Below are positions 37,840 to 47,966 of a stretch of 64,000 bases of DNA, piece by piece. Source of the DNA: Perkinsus chesapeaki (taxonomy: Eukaryota; Perkinsozoa; Perkinsida; Perkinsidae). The position numbers were made by a program, and so were the translations under genes. The stretch's first letter is position 1; each line of letters begins with the position of its first letter. The notes beneath the pieces were generated by a model. The model saw only the letters and a program-made list of their open reading frames with translations. It was not told the origin of the DNA and made no database searches. The stretch lies in contig JAAPAO010000073.1 in the NCBI GenBank assembly GCA_013115145.1, positions 6,199 to 70,198 on the forward strand, read 5' to 3'.

Positions 37840-38042
37840 ATCATTCGTTCTTTACGGATGCGAGGTCCATTATGAACCTTCTGAAACATGCTTAGAGAAC
37901 CCGGCCAGGATATAGGCCTGCGCAAGAGTTCAGGGTCAAAAAATCAAAGGCGATCAACTATCCTTCAAGCTGCTTGGATCAAGATGCTCACTGCAACTTT
38001 TGACCCAACATGGGAATAAGTACAAACCTTTTCACTGTGAGA
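37840..38042 (+). pseudogene. Decayed copy of exon 2 of the tRNA-hosting gene
   Basis: The text CATTATGAACCTTCTG and the following AAAATCAAAGGCGATCAA line up with the functional exon 2 at 35199-35366 (CACTATGAGCCTTCTG, AAGATCAGAGGTGATCAA). An in-frame stop follows NPARI and several indels are visible, so it is not coding. The copy even keeps the splice-donor context before the tRNA remnant. Confidence 0.75.
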
Positions 38043-38123
38043 GTCAGCTTGGCCGAGCGGTCGAGGCGCAACCCGCAAGTTCTGGTGAAAAAGATCCTGG
38101 TAGGTTCAAATCCCATAGCTAAC
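38043..38123 (+). pseudogene. tRNA-Leu (CAA) pseudogene
   Basis: The 81-nt copy keeps GTCAGCT, GGCCGAGCGG and the CAAG anticodon loop. The acceptor has a C-A mismatch (GTCAGCT/AGCTAAC), the anticodon stem no longer pairs on its 5' side (CAACC against TCTGG), and the T-arm is GGTTCAAATCC. It is best read as a decaying duplicate of the tRNA at 35371. Confidence 0.8.
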
Positions 38124-38518
38124 AGCTAAAAAGCTCATCGTGTGCTCAGTGAGTAAATACTCACTCTTCATCTCGAGTGTCGAACTGGCACGGCTCTGTA
38201 ATATGAATGAGCGTTGTGCCTTCATCATCCGTTTGCAAGCCTCTGATATCCTAACTAAACAACTCGACAGCTTGGCGTGTGTAATAAGTTGATAAATGTG
38301 GAGCATAGACAGAGAACCACAGCATGTGGCCCACAGGGATATGAGTGGGAATACAAATACATGGCAACAGACAAATATGTGCATAACCCGGAACTATTGC
38401 CGTGTAAGGACTTGCGGCTATGTGTGGTCAGAACCTCCTTCATAGCAAGTGAATCACAGAAGGGCACTACGCATCATGATCCACCGTACCTTAAAGGTGG
38501 GGGGGGAGATTTGCCCTC

Positions 38519-39793
38519 TCAATTTAGCGGTACTCCCACGGTCCTAGCTCTGACGTCGAACCTGAATATCTTACGTCCAAGAATAGGGGTGCCGAATAGC
38601 CAGCTGAAGTCGGGGAGTCTAGGTTTCCCCATTAAGACAATATGGCACATGGTAGGCTCACTTTTGCTTCGTACGACCAAATGCTCGGGAGAAATGCTGA
38701 ATGAGCCAGTATCAGCAGTACTAGGATCGATGGAAAGTGTAACCATCAAACTTGGAAGATACTGCTGATCCTCACAGGGTATCGTGTAGCCTACCACCTC
38801 TGGGTCTTCAGTCATTCGGACGGCTATTCGCTGACTTTTTGTATTCTGCCCCGCGGAGGAGTTCGCCGAGAAGCCTCCGAACGTCGACAGGTGGGCCCAA
38901 CAAATAATTAGTTCCCGAATCTAGTAAAGCATGAGCTCCAACTCGAATCCTGCCTTGCTCTGACTCAAAGAGGGTATCATCGCTTGGGAGAGACTGCTGG
39001 CGATTGACTTGGATACTGTGCACATGCAAGGTCCACCGGTCGCTCCTTGCAGAGACCTTCATAAATATGACTTTCCCAGGTTCCGTCAGTTGCTGAGGTA
39101 GCTGTTGGCCCAGTAGCAGGTAGCTGTAATGGTCTTCATTACTGTCTAGTGCAAGGGTGAATACCTCATTCTTGATTATTTTTTGCTTTTCAAGGGCTTT
39201 TACAAAGGTCAGAGGGTGATTACCCCGACGAGGAAGAGATAACCCTAAAGAGGCGTGAGGGGTATGCACCTTCGTTACTCTTTCCGCTCCTCCTGTAGTA
39301 GTCTTCGTGCAGTTAGTAACCAGTCCCAGCTTCATGGGTGAACTCATACGACGCGATTCCAAATTGTTACTATCTTTTGTGTCGACATAGATATTGCCTT
39401 TAATGACAACGATGTCTTCGTGTACCCTATGATAGGTCTTCGACAGTCTACCGACCACAAGCTCCTCTGTAAGGCTACTGTCATCATAGCACCCATACTC
39501 AGAATGCAGGCACTGCTGTGGAAAGGACTTCTTACTAATCCCATGCAAGGAGATAGTAGCGAGGTCGACGAGGAAGTTCATGTGATTGCCGTCGAAGTTG
39601 AGCGGTGCCAGATAAAGTCCGGCGTGTTTAGGACTCGCTGAGATTGAGTCGCAAAACCGGCTCGCCACTATCCCTGAAAAGACAGGTCGTAAGTGAACCA
39701 AGACATCCGGTTGATGACATTGCTAGGGAATAGAAAACAAACACCTGTGTCACTGACTTGAGCTTCAGTGGGAGGAGCGTCTAGCGGTAACAT
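38519..39793 (-). CDS. Pepsin-like aspartic protease, copy 2
   Basis: A1-family peptidase. The start at 39793 (MLPLDAPPTEAQVSDT) splices through a 72-nt intron to GIVASRFCDSISASPKHAGL. Lobe 1: NFLVDLATISLHGIS (Asp kept, DTGS replaced by DLAT). Lobe 2: ALLDSGTNYLLGPP, a normal DSGT. It then reads YLPSLMVTLSIDP, SWLFGTPILG and ends at VPLN with a stop. Between GAEYK and MTEDPEVVGY the frame shifts at a run of five A (38836-38840, T on the plus strand). Removing one base restores a continuous protein, so an assembly homopolymer error is possible. No signal peptide is obvious in the first exon. It lies on the same strand as copy 1, about 2.2 kb away. Confidence 0.7.
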
Positions 39794-40523
39794 CTACTAA
39801 AGAAGACGGAGCGCGGCTGTAACTGCTAGTAGCCCTCGGCTACCGAGACGCTTGTGTGATAGGAGAGAGCAATTTCAAGGGCACCATCGGCGGCGTAGCA
39901 TAATATTTCCCAGAATAGTCCCGAACAGGGCAATTGAGGATACCCGGTTCGAAGCATTTGGGATGTGGAGTGTTGAAGCAGCTCTTTGACCAGACTACTT
40001 ACAGGTGTTCCAGGTTTCAAGAGCATTCGGAATGGCCGGGGTTGCGCCCCCTGCATTCCATCATGCGATTTCCATGACTTTACTTAGCCTAATCGATATC
40101 TAAATCAACACGTCAAGGGAGCTTCGGATTGCCACCGCGTAAATTAGTGTGCTCTTATTCACAACTAAACAGGATAAACTGGTTGATAAAGTGGTTGACA
40201 AGGGCACAACGATATTTTTTCATTTAGGAATAAGCACTAGTTTGGTAAAAGAGTTGATAATATTAGAGTATCGGTCTATCATGGGACAGGCGTGCCTTCG
40301 CAAGGCAGTTTTAACAGAGCGTGTTAACTTCGCAGTTTTTTCGGTTTGACTTTGATTATTGGTAGCTGACGTTTGTCGAATATTAATTCGCCGTTGAAGG
40401 CTGGAAGACTGTACAACTCTCGCGTATTGAATTCAATGGAAGGTCTGCATGAGGGGATCTTTATTCCACGAAGGCCATCCCTGACAAATTAAAGACCGTT
40501 AAATCGTCCGTGGCTGAGGCAAC
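39794..40523. other. Intergenic, no supported gene
   Basis: A minus-strand frame at 39826-40056 (including PFRMLLKPGTPVSSLVKELL) looks protein-like but has no extension or family, so I do not call it. The rest is AT-rich without features. Confidence 0.4.
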
Positions 40524-41398
40524 TCACTCGGTTCGTATTCTTCCATTGTCAGGGAACTTCCACACCAATGAGGCTTCAGAGCCCCGCACGCTCGAGCGTA
40601 TTCTTGTCAGGTTACTGCTCGCGTCCGGGCTCATGTTCAACGCTTCTCGTTTCCTCCAAGCGTCCGATTTCCCGCAGAATGTGTAAAAGTTGAGCTTGGT
40701 GTTTCTGAAACCGAGCTTCTCCCACCGCAGTTCCTTTTTCTTTTCATTCGAGGACTCTAGATGGAAGCAGGTGGGTTGGTCCTGCTGTCCAAGAATGCCG
40801 CAACACTCAAGCTCGGATTTCCTATGATTCGGTTGACCTCGAGGAGGAAGCTGCTTGCGGACGCACTTCTCCTCCGCTCCGACTGCAGGAATCAGAGGTT
40901 GCCTCTTTCGTAGAGCGATATTGAAGTCTCTGGTCGGTAGATGTAGCGATGATGACAAAGTAGTTTGCGCCTCGAAGGTATCAATGGCGGAGGTGGCACT
41001 CCCTCTTGTAGTCGGATGATAGCCTTCCTGGCACTCCACACCGTAACAAAGAGGCGAGAAAATATTATCGATGATGAAAGAGTTCTCGGTGGCTCGTCCA
41101 GAGGCCCCGCGTAAGTCTACAGCAGGCACTGTACTGTCACGGATGACAGCGAAGCGGTTCCTCTGTAATAGCAGTCCGCCGGGTGCCTGAATCACATACC
41201 ATCTCCCCTAGGGATCCAGGTACACAGGTGCACCTCGAAACCTGGTATTGCAGAAGGTGAAACGAACTTCACGCAGCTGTTGCGGAGACAACGGATATCA
41301 CAGTCCTGTATAGTGCAAACTGGTGGGGTACCATTACCTGCAAAGTCCATATAAGGCTCAAAGACATGGCGTGCCAACACGCGAATCAAGATTTTCAA
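40524..41398 (-). CDS. Cysteine-containing hypothetical protein, 5' end unresolved
   Basis: An exon with VCTIQDCDIRCLRNSCVKF splices through a 56-nt GT-AG intron to GRWYVIQAPGGLLLQRNRFA and continues in one frame to a stop at 40524. The regular cysteines and the phrase DCDIRCLRNSCV suggest an extracellular or beta-helix type protein, but I cannot name the family. The segment upstream of 41338 looks like an intron or 5' UTR, and the tRNA-Leu(CAG) begins directly beyond it on the other strand. Confidence 0.5.
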
Positions 41399-41399
41399 C

Positions 41400-41478
41400 G
41401 ACAGTCTGGCCGAGTGGTCTAAGGCGCTAGCTTCAGGCGCTAGTCCGAAAGGGCGCGAGTTCGAATCTCGCGGCTGTT
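41400..41478 (+). tRNA. tRNA-Leu (CAG)
   Basis: The 79-nt class II tRNA has an acceptor GACAGTC/GGCTGTT (with two G-T pairs), the D-arm TGGCCGAGTGGTC, anticodon stem CTAGC/GCTAG with loop TTCAGGC (CAG at 41434-41436), variable arm TCCGAAAGGGC and T-arm GCGAGTTCGAATCTCGC. No CCA is encoded. Confidence 0.93.
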
Positions 41479-41823
41479 ACTTTTAAACCCCCAACGTGTA
41501 TATCTCTTCTTATTCTTGAAGATAACTTCATCAATGCTTGATACTCAGACTTACTAATAGAACAACACTAGTGCGTTTTGAACCCGCGGCCTCGGGGAGT
41601 CGACCACGGGTCGGCCAGGCTAAATTCGAATTTAATGCAATTTGCGGGAAAATCTCGCGTGCTTGTGCTGCGAAGCCCACGCGCATGTGACGTCTAACGC
41701 TCAACAACAACCATCAAGTGTTCTTACTTTGACCTTTGACGAGGATAGCGCAAGGAGGAGAGAGACCATCGTTATTATTGAGCCCTTCGGCCACAGCATC
41801 AATCGTATCACAGTTTGTATGAA
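41479..41823. other. Spacer between tRNA and the Ig-like gene
   Basis: No gene is supported. If the downstream minus-strand gene reads through rather than splicing at its last donor, its stop would be at 41714 and this stretch would contain coding sequence. Confidence 0.4.
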
Positions 41824-43470
41824 TCACGTTCTGTATAACACATCCTGGATGTTCTACTCGAATCTGATTGAAATGATATCGTCTCTTTTTCGACAGGTTC
41901 CTTCTCACTTGGCCAATGATTGTTACGTCCCCTTTACCAACCCCCTGCACCACCACTCTACGATTACGCAATCTGACCATCACAAGAAAGTCATTAACAG
42001 AGATACATACAAAAATAATAAAACAACGACTGTATTTGCGATGTGAATTCGAGCACCTTAGGATGCCTCCAGGAAGGGCGTATGCGCCGGGTTTGAGCTG
42101 GAAAACTCTAGTAGTTGTATCTCCATCACTGTGACGGCTATCATCTATCATGGCCTACAACAAAGCATATCGCAAGACAACACAGTCAGCGCCCCCACCC
42201 ACCTGCCACTTATCTGTCATGCCCGGGTGCAAAACAATGACATCTTGTTTTTCACGCGCCCAAAAATCTCGTTGCTGTTTCTGGTGTTCCGGTAGGGTAT
42301 AGGCGAAGTGTCGGTAAACCTGATCAACCTTCACATCCTCCAAACAGGGTCCTCATTGTCACCTCCGCTGCTCTTTTTTCCGACCCCAGTGCGACCCTAT
42401 CGGTGATGGCCGTAACACCCAAGCCTCCCTCGGCAGCTACCTTCCTTATTCTACACATGTCCTCCTCGGCTATAGTTACATCGATCACAAAATGATACGG
42501 AGTGCTTTCCCCCATAGTATTAGCCACCACTAGGCAATGTTCACTGCGCCCAGAAATTCGAGGGGCTCCAGCCAGGCTGCCATCGGCCTCCAAATGCATC
42601 CCCTCCGGTAGGCGTGGCATGACTCGGCATGAGATCCCCTCATCAGCTAGAGACACTTCCCGGTCCCCCACAACCACTCTGAGAGCTATCGGGTCGGGCT
42701 GCCTCCCATATCGCAGCGATACGGTGGCATCTGGAGCACCGGTGAAGCCTAGGATGACCGGCAACCTCCCCAGTAGAAGGACTCGAGCTTCGAGCATGTT
42801 GGATACACCCTCTTGGCATGGCAATAGCGCCACACAGAACACCATATTATCAATTACCGCGCGCCCAGAAACTCCACCCTCCCCACAGACCGCCTCGGTA
42901 TGGCCCCCTACGACAATCGAGAGCTCCTTCGTCTCTGCCGAGAGAGCGAGGGAGACCAATGCCTGCGAGGATAGCGACCGAAGGTGGCACGTAACCTGGT
43001 AGAGCCAATGATAACAATGATACCCACGCAACCTTCTCACCCGCCCACTAACACTCCCGTCGCTTCCCTTAGACAACCCCATCCATGCCTCCTTGTTATT
43101 ACCAATAATAATATCCTCTCCTATGCCAGTGATGACCTTCTCTCCATTACGTCCCTCAAATTCCACCTGAGCACAACAGAAGCTCCGCAGAAGGTCCCGG
43201 TTGGTGGTCTCTGACTTTATTTAACCCAAACTCCCCACCGTCACCATCGCCTTCGGCAGAGCTTTCGAACTGCCACACTATGACCAGATCTCCTGTGCCG
43301 GGTATCTTTGGTCCGACCCCCTCCGGTCTAGGTGGCAGCAGCTCCGCATTCGCCGATTCCAGCTGCTTTGGTACCATACCAGTCTCGCCTGCCTCTTCCA
43401 TGAACAATAAACCTTCCAACCTCTCCAACACATTTATTAACAACACTACAGCCACATCAGCGACGGACAT
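41824..43470 (-). CDS. Ig-like (He_PIG) domain protein
   Basis: The N-terminus (MSVADVAVVLLINVLERLEG) precedes an acidic region; a 46-nt intron joins GEFGLNK to VEFEGRNGEKVITGIGEDII. The middle contains RLPEGMHLEADGSLAGAPRI, SGRSEHCLVVANTMGESTPY and HFVIDVTI, matching the putative-Ig He_PIG pattern (LPxGLxLDxxTGxIxGTP, then a Tx-V-xAxN strand). It probably mediates carbohydrate or protein binding. The C-terminal part (AYTLPEHQKQQRDFWAREKQ, then FQLKPGAYALPGGILRLRN) spans two further introns. Between TLFGG and EDVKVDQVYRHF the frame slips by one base around TTTGGAGG (about 42343), which is either an error or a lesion. The stop at 41824 assumes the last GT-AG intron. Confidence 0.6.
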
Positions 43471-43605
43471 CACAAACCACTAGGACCAAAGCGAAAACTG
43501 AACTTGGTAACCCCAAGCGTATCAAAATGTTCGGTCCCCTCCTTCTCGATGCCAGTGATGCTGACGACGACGGTGTGTATGAGCAGCACTCTCCAGGATG
43601 ATGCC

Positions 43606-44753
43606 TTATGCTTCAGCCAGGCCAGCCGCCTTTACAGGGGCCCTCCTCCGAAGATCAGCCGACACTGCCGTCTTCACTTCACTTCCCCCCTCGCTCTCCT
43701 CTGCCACTGCGGCTCGGTGCTCCCTAAGCTTTCTATTCAGCTTGCGTAAATGGGTCACTAGGAATACCAAATTGACCGTGAAGAGGGACGACTGCAGTAT
43801 GGTGATGGCATACGGTGCCCATCTGGGGAAGACAGCCCCGTCGAACGGATGCCAGGCTTGGTAGAATACAGAGAAGCTCCATAGTAGGAATATCATCCGA
43901 GATATACCGTAGACTACCACAAACACCACATAGTGGCTGAGGGACTTGTGGGCGTTGTAGTAGTTATACATTATGGACCCCGATTCTGCTATCAAGGTGT
44001 TAACAGCATTAGCTAGTGCAAAACAGTTGATGTATTCAGACGTAAAGAGACCTGAGGGAAGTCTACGGACGCTTGGAGCCTTGCTGCGAGAGTATCCCCT
44101 ACCTGTTAGGGTCACACCGTGGTGCAATATGAATTTATGTTCCCATGCAAGCGAGTGTATAAAATCGTACATAAAATAGCCTATATTAATATGCTGCAAT
44201 AAGCTGGCGAAGGTGAAGTCGGTATTAGCCCTGATGGGGGATAATGCCCTCTATTGGGTACAGGATAACTCACCCGTAGACAGCTCTAGTAGACAGCTCC
44301 CCCCACTCCGCAGCCATGCACACCAGCGCTGCGACTATCGATACGCTATGGTGGAACATAGAGGTGTATTCACAGGAGGTCACTAGACACCCTGTGCGGT
44401 ACATGTTGAATATGAACACACAACCGAAGATGGAGAACGGTACTAGGACCGAGCTGGGGTCATCGAAGACGCTTTCAGCAGAAGTGGGCTCGAGGGACCA
44501 TATAGACGATAACGATGACATCATTACGATCAAAAAGTAATCAACTGACACGCCACCGAGGTTGACTTGCTTTCCTGTGATAAGGTCCAAAGCTACCTAT
44601 CGCCAAGAGGCACCCGCAATAGTAGACAAAGCCGAGTATATCAATATATTGGATTGCAGTATACATGTACCATTCAACGCAACATATCGGAGGGTACGAG
44701 AAACATATAACCTTCCAACGGCCGCTTTCATCTTCTTTCATTATTATCTTCAT
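43606..44753 (-). CDS. TLC-domain membrane protein (TMEM56/TLCD-like)
   Basis: TLC proteins are multi-pass ER membrane proteins linked to lipid synthesis or trafficking. Exon 1 (MKIIMKEDESGRWK, start 44753) splices in phase to VALDLITGKQVNLGGVSVDY and MYRTGCLVTSCEYTSMFHHS; a second intron (TRAVYG junction) leads to YFMYDFIHSLAWEHKFILHH, with the paired His of the TLC motif, then LFTSEYINCFALANAVNTLI. At least five hydrophobic helices are visible. The C-terminus is charged (LRKLNRKLREHRAAVAEESE). All joints keep phase. Which lipid is handled cannot be read from the sequence. Confidence 0.75.
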
Positions 44754-44989
44754 AGACTACTCCATTGCTGGGGCACCATCCATTACCTATAATAGATATA
44801 TCGGCATACAACGAGCGGTGATGTAATTACTGATGCTTGGCTTGCTGTACGAGCCTCTTCTGCATGAACACATTAGTCTCCATCATATTCTGAGCACAGC
44901 GCCATAGACAGGTCTGTTCCGAAGTTGACAGAGACTTCCCAGGTGTCTGAGCATGATGATGGTGATGGTGACACGATGACCGTGGTGAT

Positions 44990-45765
44990 TCATCCTATCA
45001 CCCTTACCGAGACGCATCTGTCAAAGCACAGGCCAGTGAGCTTGACCATGGTCTTCTGGCTTTCAATGATCATATTTAACTGCATCATCTGTTGTTGGGC
45101 AGCCTTATGGTCATCTGAGCTGCTGCCTGAATAGGAGGAGCTGGTATCCATGGTCAAAGAGGGGACAATGAAAAAACCTGAGAGTTCGGTAAGAGCAATT
45201 GATAGCGACACAGGTCTGCGGATTATTCCAACCAACGATGCCAGCAGCCACCGCGTCCAAGCCCCTAGCAGTGTTGGAAGATCTGTTAGGGTCACGGAAC
45301 TTCCTATCTGAATCGATATAACGAATACACTTGAACCAATAGCCTGCATCGAGATAGCCGGATTTTTGTTAGTTCCTCCATCCCCTCGCCAACAGTCGGG
45401 TGCATGTATGGATTCGAGGACATCGATCTATCTAACGTGAGGTAATAGAATCTACTATGGTAAAGCATCATCCGGGAGAGTATCAAGCATATTATACCCA
45501 ATATCCATCGTCAGCTTTAAACATCATTCTTGCTCTCTTAAACTGGGTCATCGATTTCGACACTGATCTTCCCTTTTTGCTCCTCAACATCACCACCGGT
45601 ATGTGTCCAGGTCCCTATCCCCAGTCTGATGCCTACATGATAAGACAGTTTCAATGAAAATCGATAGTGTGACGTACCGGATGTACAACTATGTATTATA
45701 ACCGTAACATCTCGATACACAATAGAGCCAGGCCGCCCACGGGACTCTATGAGAGCTATATCCAC
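44990..45765 (-). CDS. Hypothetical protein with membrane segment, 5' end unresolved
   Basis: Exons join in phase: VDIALIESRGRPGSIVYRDV...CTSG, then IRLGIGTWTHTGGDVEEQKG to DDP, then (intron about 125 nt) IDVLESIHAPDCWRGDGGTN, then ISMQAIGSSVFVISIQIGSS and LLGAWTRWLLASLVGIIRRP. A Ser-rich stretch and a glutamine run end at a stop at 44990. No ATG fits at the 5' end, so at least one exon is missing. No family is recognised. Confidence 0.45.
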
Positions 45766-46143
45766 AGTAACTTAAAAGATTCTCGCCATGATAGCGATCC
45801 CGTTACCAGAGCCAACTGTACTCTTACATCAGCTGCATTTGAGGTGACTACAGGTACCCATAAAACCCCCCATGTCTCCCACGTATACCATTCATATAAC
45901 TACTCTTTACGATCACAATAAGCCCAGGAATTCACAAAAGGCTAACAGAAGTGCCCAAAACAACTCTATGATATAGATGCTGCTGCCCATATTCAGGGGT
46001 ATAACGATGCTTTATAGAAGGCCGTATAGTGTATCTTGCAATCTTGCATCTTCTTGAAATTCCTCAACTTTGATGTAAATAGCGCGTTCGCCCGAGCGAT
46101 CCATAGCCTTTGTTCGTATAGTCCGGAGTCGACCTAAACCGGT
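45766..46143. other. Divergent region before RPL13A
   Basis: The missing 5' exon of the minus-strand gene and the RPL13A promoter should be here. Minus-strand frames at 46012-46233 are shadows of RPL13A exon 1. Confidence 0.4.
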
Positions 46144-46974
46144 ATGTTCGCCAAGGAAATCGTAATCGACTGCCGCGGGCACCTTCTTGGCCGCCTCGCG
46201 AGTAATAATGGGAATGGTGGACTTGGGGTGCATGGCTCTGGTTTTTTTTTTAAATTTATGCGTACCCTACGTATCGCCTTCCCTACGGTTTGTTAAGTGT
46301 ACTGTTATTATTGCTTTTATTCAGGCACGATCGCTAAGGAGCTTCTTAGCGGTCAGAAGATCGTTGCTGTTCACTGTGAGGGCATCAACATCTCTGGCTC
46401 TTTGTTCCGTAACAAGCTGAAGTATGAGAGCTTCAAGCGCAAGCACACCAACTCCAACCCTAAGAAGGGCCCCATCCACTTTAGGGTAATAATATTATCA
46501 CCATTCTTATCACCAATTATTGCGACCCTTCTTTAGGCTCCCTCTAAGATCTTGTGGAGAACCATCCGTGGTATGATCCGTCATAAGACCGCTCGTGGTC
46601 AGGCTGCCCTCGACCGCCTGAAGGTCTTCGATGGCATGCCGCATCCTTACGATAAGGCCCCCAAGCAGGTCATCCCTTGCGCCCTCAAGGTAGTTATTAC
46701 TACCCATTTATTATAAATTATGTCTATTATTCAGGCCTTGAGACTTAAGCCTACTCGTAAGTTCTGCACTCTTGGTGACTTAAGCGAGAGGGTTGGCTGG
46801 AAGTGCAAGTCCCTTGTTGAGCGTCTCACTGAGCGTCGTAACGTCCACAAGGCTGAGTACTACACTACCGTCACTAAGACCATCCGTAAGGTCCGCTCTG
46901 AGGCCAAGAAGCAGGTCGCCACTGACCCCAAGCTTAAGGCTGAGCTTGCTACTGTTGCTCCCATCAGCTTCTAA
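46144..46974 (+). CDS. RPL13A: 60S ribosomal protein L13a (uL13)
   Basis: This is a core protein of the large ribosomal subunit. Exons 46144-46201, 46325-46485, 46537-46689 and 46735-46974 give 203 codons, the normal eukaryotic length. The protein begins [20 protein letters not shown] and contains [80 protein letters not shown], then [20 protein letters not shown]. Introns are GT-AG (123, 51 and 45 nt). It is flanked by AT-rich DNA on both sides. Confidence 0.97.
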
Positions 46975-47966
46975 GTGATGTCAATGGCTCTCTTAAGGCA
47001 GATTGATTCCACGACTGTCGGGCGAGGATCGACTTCCTACTAGGCGGCTAACCTTCCGGATATACTTAATATTGTGTTGTTAACCTAGTGGAGCTGCTAC
47101 TGGCTTTATGAGAGCACTGTTTGCTTGTTTGGGTCCTGAGCTTATACGTTCTCTTGACTCATTTCACAGTGCAATAATAACAATGGCGAGAGAGTTAGCT
47201 AGACTTCATGCTGGAAGGCTTTGGTCTTATTGTGCATAGTTTAGTGTTACAGCTCGTTTACATTTAAAAAGTATCATGATGATAACAAGGCTCCCTCTTC
47301 TGCCTTGCCTCGTAGTAGGCTTAGTGTGGAGATACTTGCTAATCATTATCGAACCCCTTTGTTTTCTGACACCTCTAGCTGTTGCTAATGATGATAGTCG
47401 GTACATCTCAGACCTCTTAGTGTGACGAGATACCTTTTCTTTTCACCTTTCCACTGAAGCATCATCATTATTCCATATAACGGGGAAAAGCTCGTTCACG
47501 GATACCTGTTCCGTAGAGTCGTGACTGTCTCCGAATAGTAACGGTCAATCGCCAGGGCATAGCGACTTCTTGATTAATCAGGATGTTGCTTTATTTATGC
47601 GAGTCCTACAACTTAACATATCTTCATAGTGCGTGAAGCGTATCTTTACGGATGGATACATCTTGGGCGTATGCAATAATAAGTTATATCAGAATAAAGT
47701 ACAGTCTCCGCCGCAGTGCGATAAGGGTATCTTGTAGCCCGCTATTGAAAGGCGCTTGATGTTCCGTGAAGACGAGGAGGAATCTTCATAGTGCGTACTG
47801 GGTATCTTGTCACTCAATAACCCAATACAAGTACTAATAATACACGACTTTCGAATACATCCTTATTAACAAAACCCGTACCTGCAAGTCGACGAAGTAA
47901 TTAATATCTAACTCAACAGCATAAAGAATAGAAATGAATAATACAATGATCGTGCAGGCTGCTAGA
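46975..47966. other. About 1 kb without genes
   Basis: AT-rich, with no open frame of note. A phrase like CTTCATAGTGCGT...GGGTATCTT recurs near 47624-47647 and 47785-47809, a weak internal repeat. The RPL13A 3' UTR lies at the left. Confidence 0.5.

Noticed and set aside
39826-40056. Protein-like minus-strand frame near the second protease
   Set aside because: It cannot be joined to neighbouring exons and has no family.
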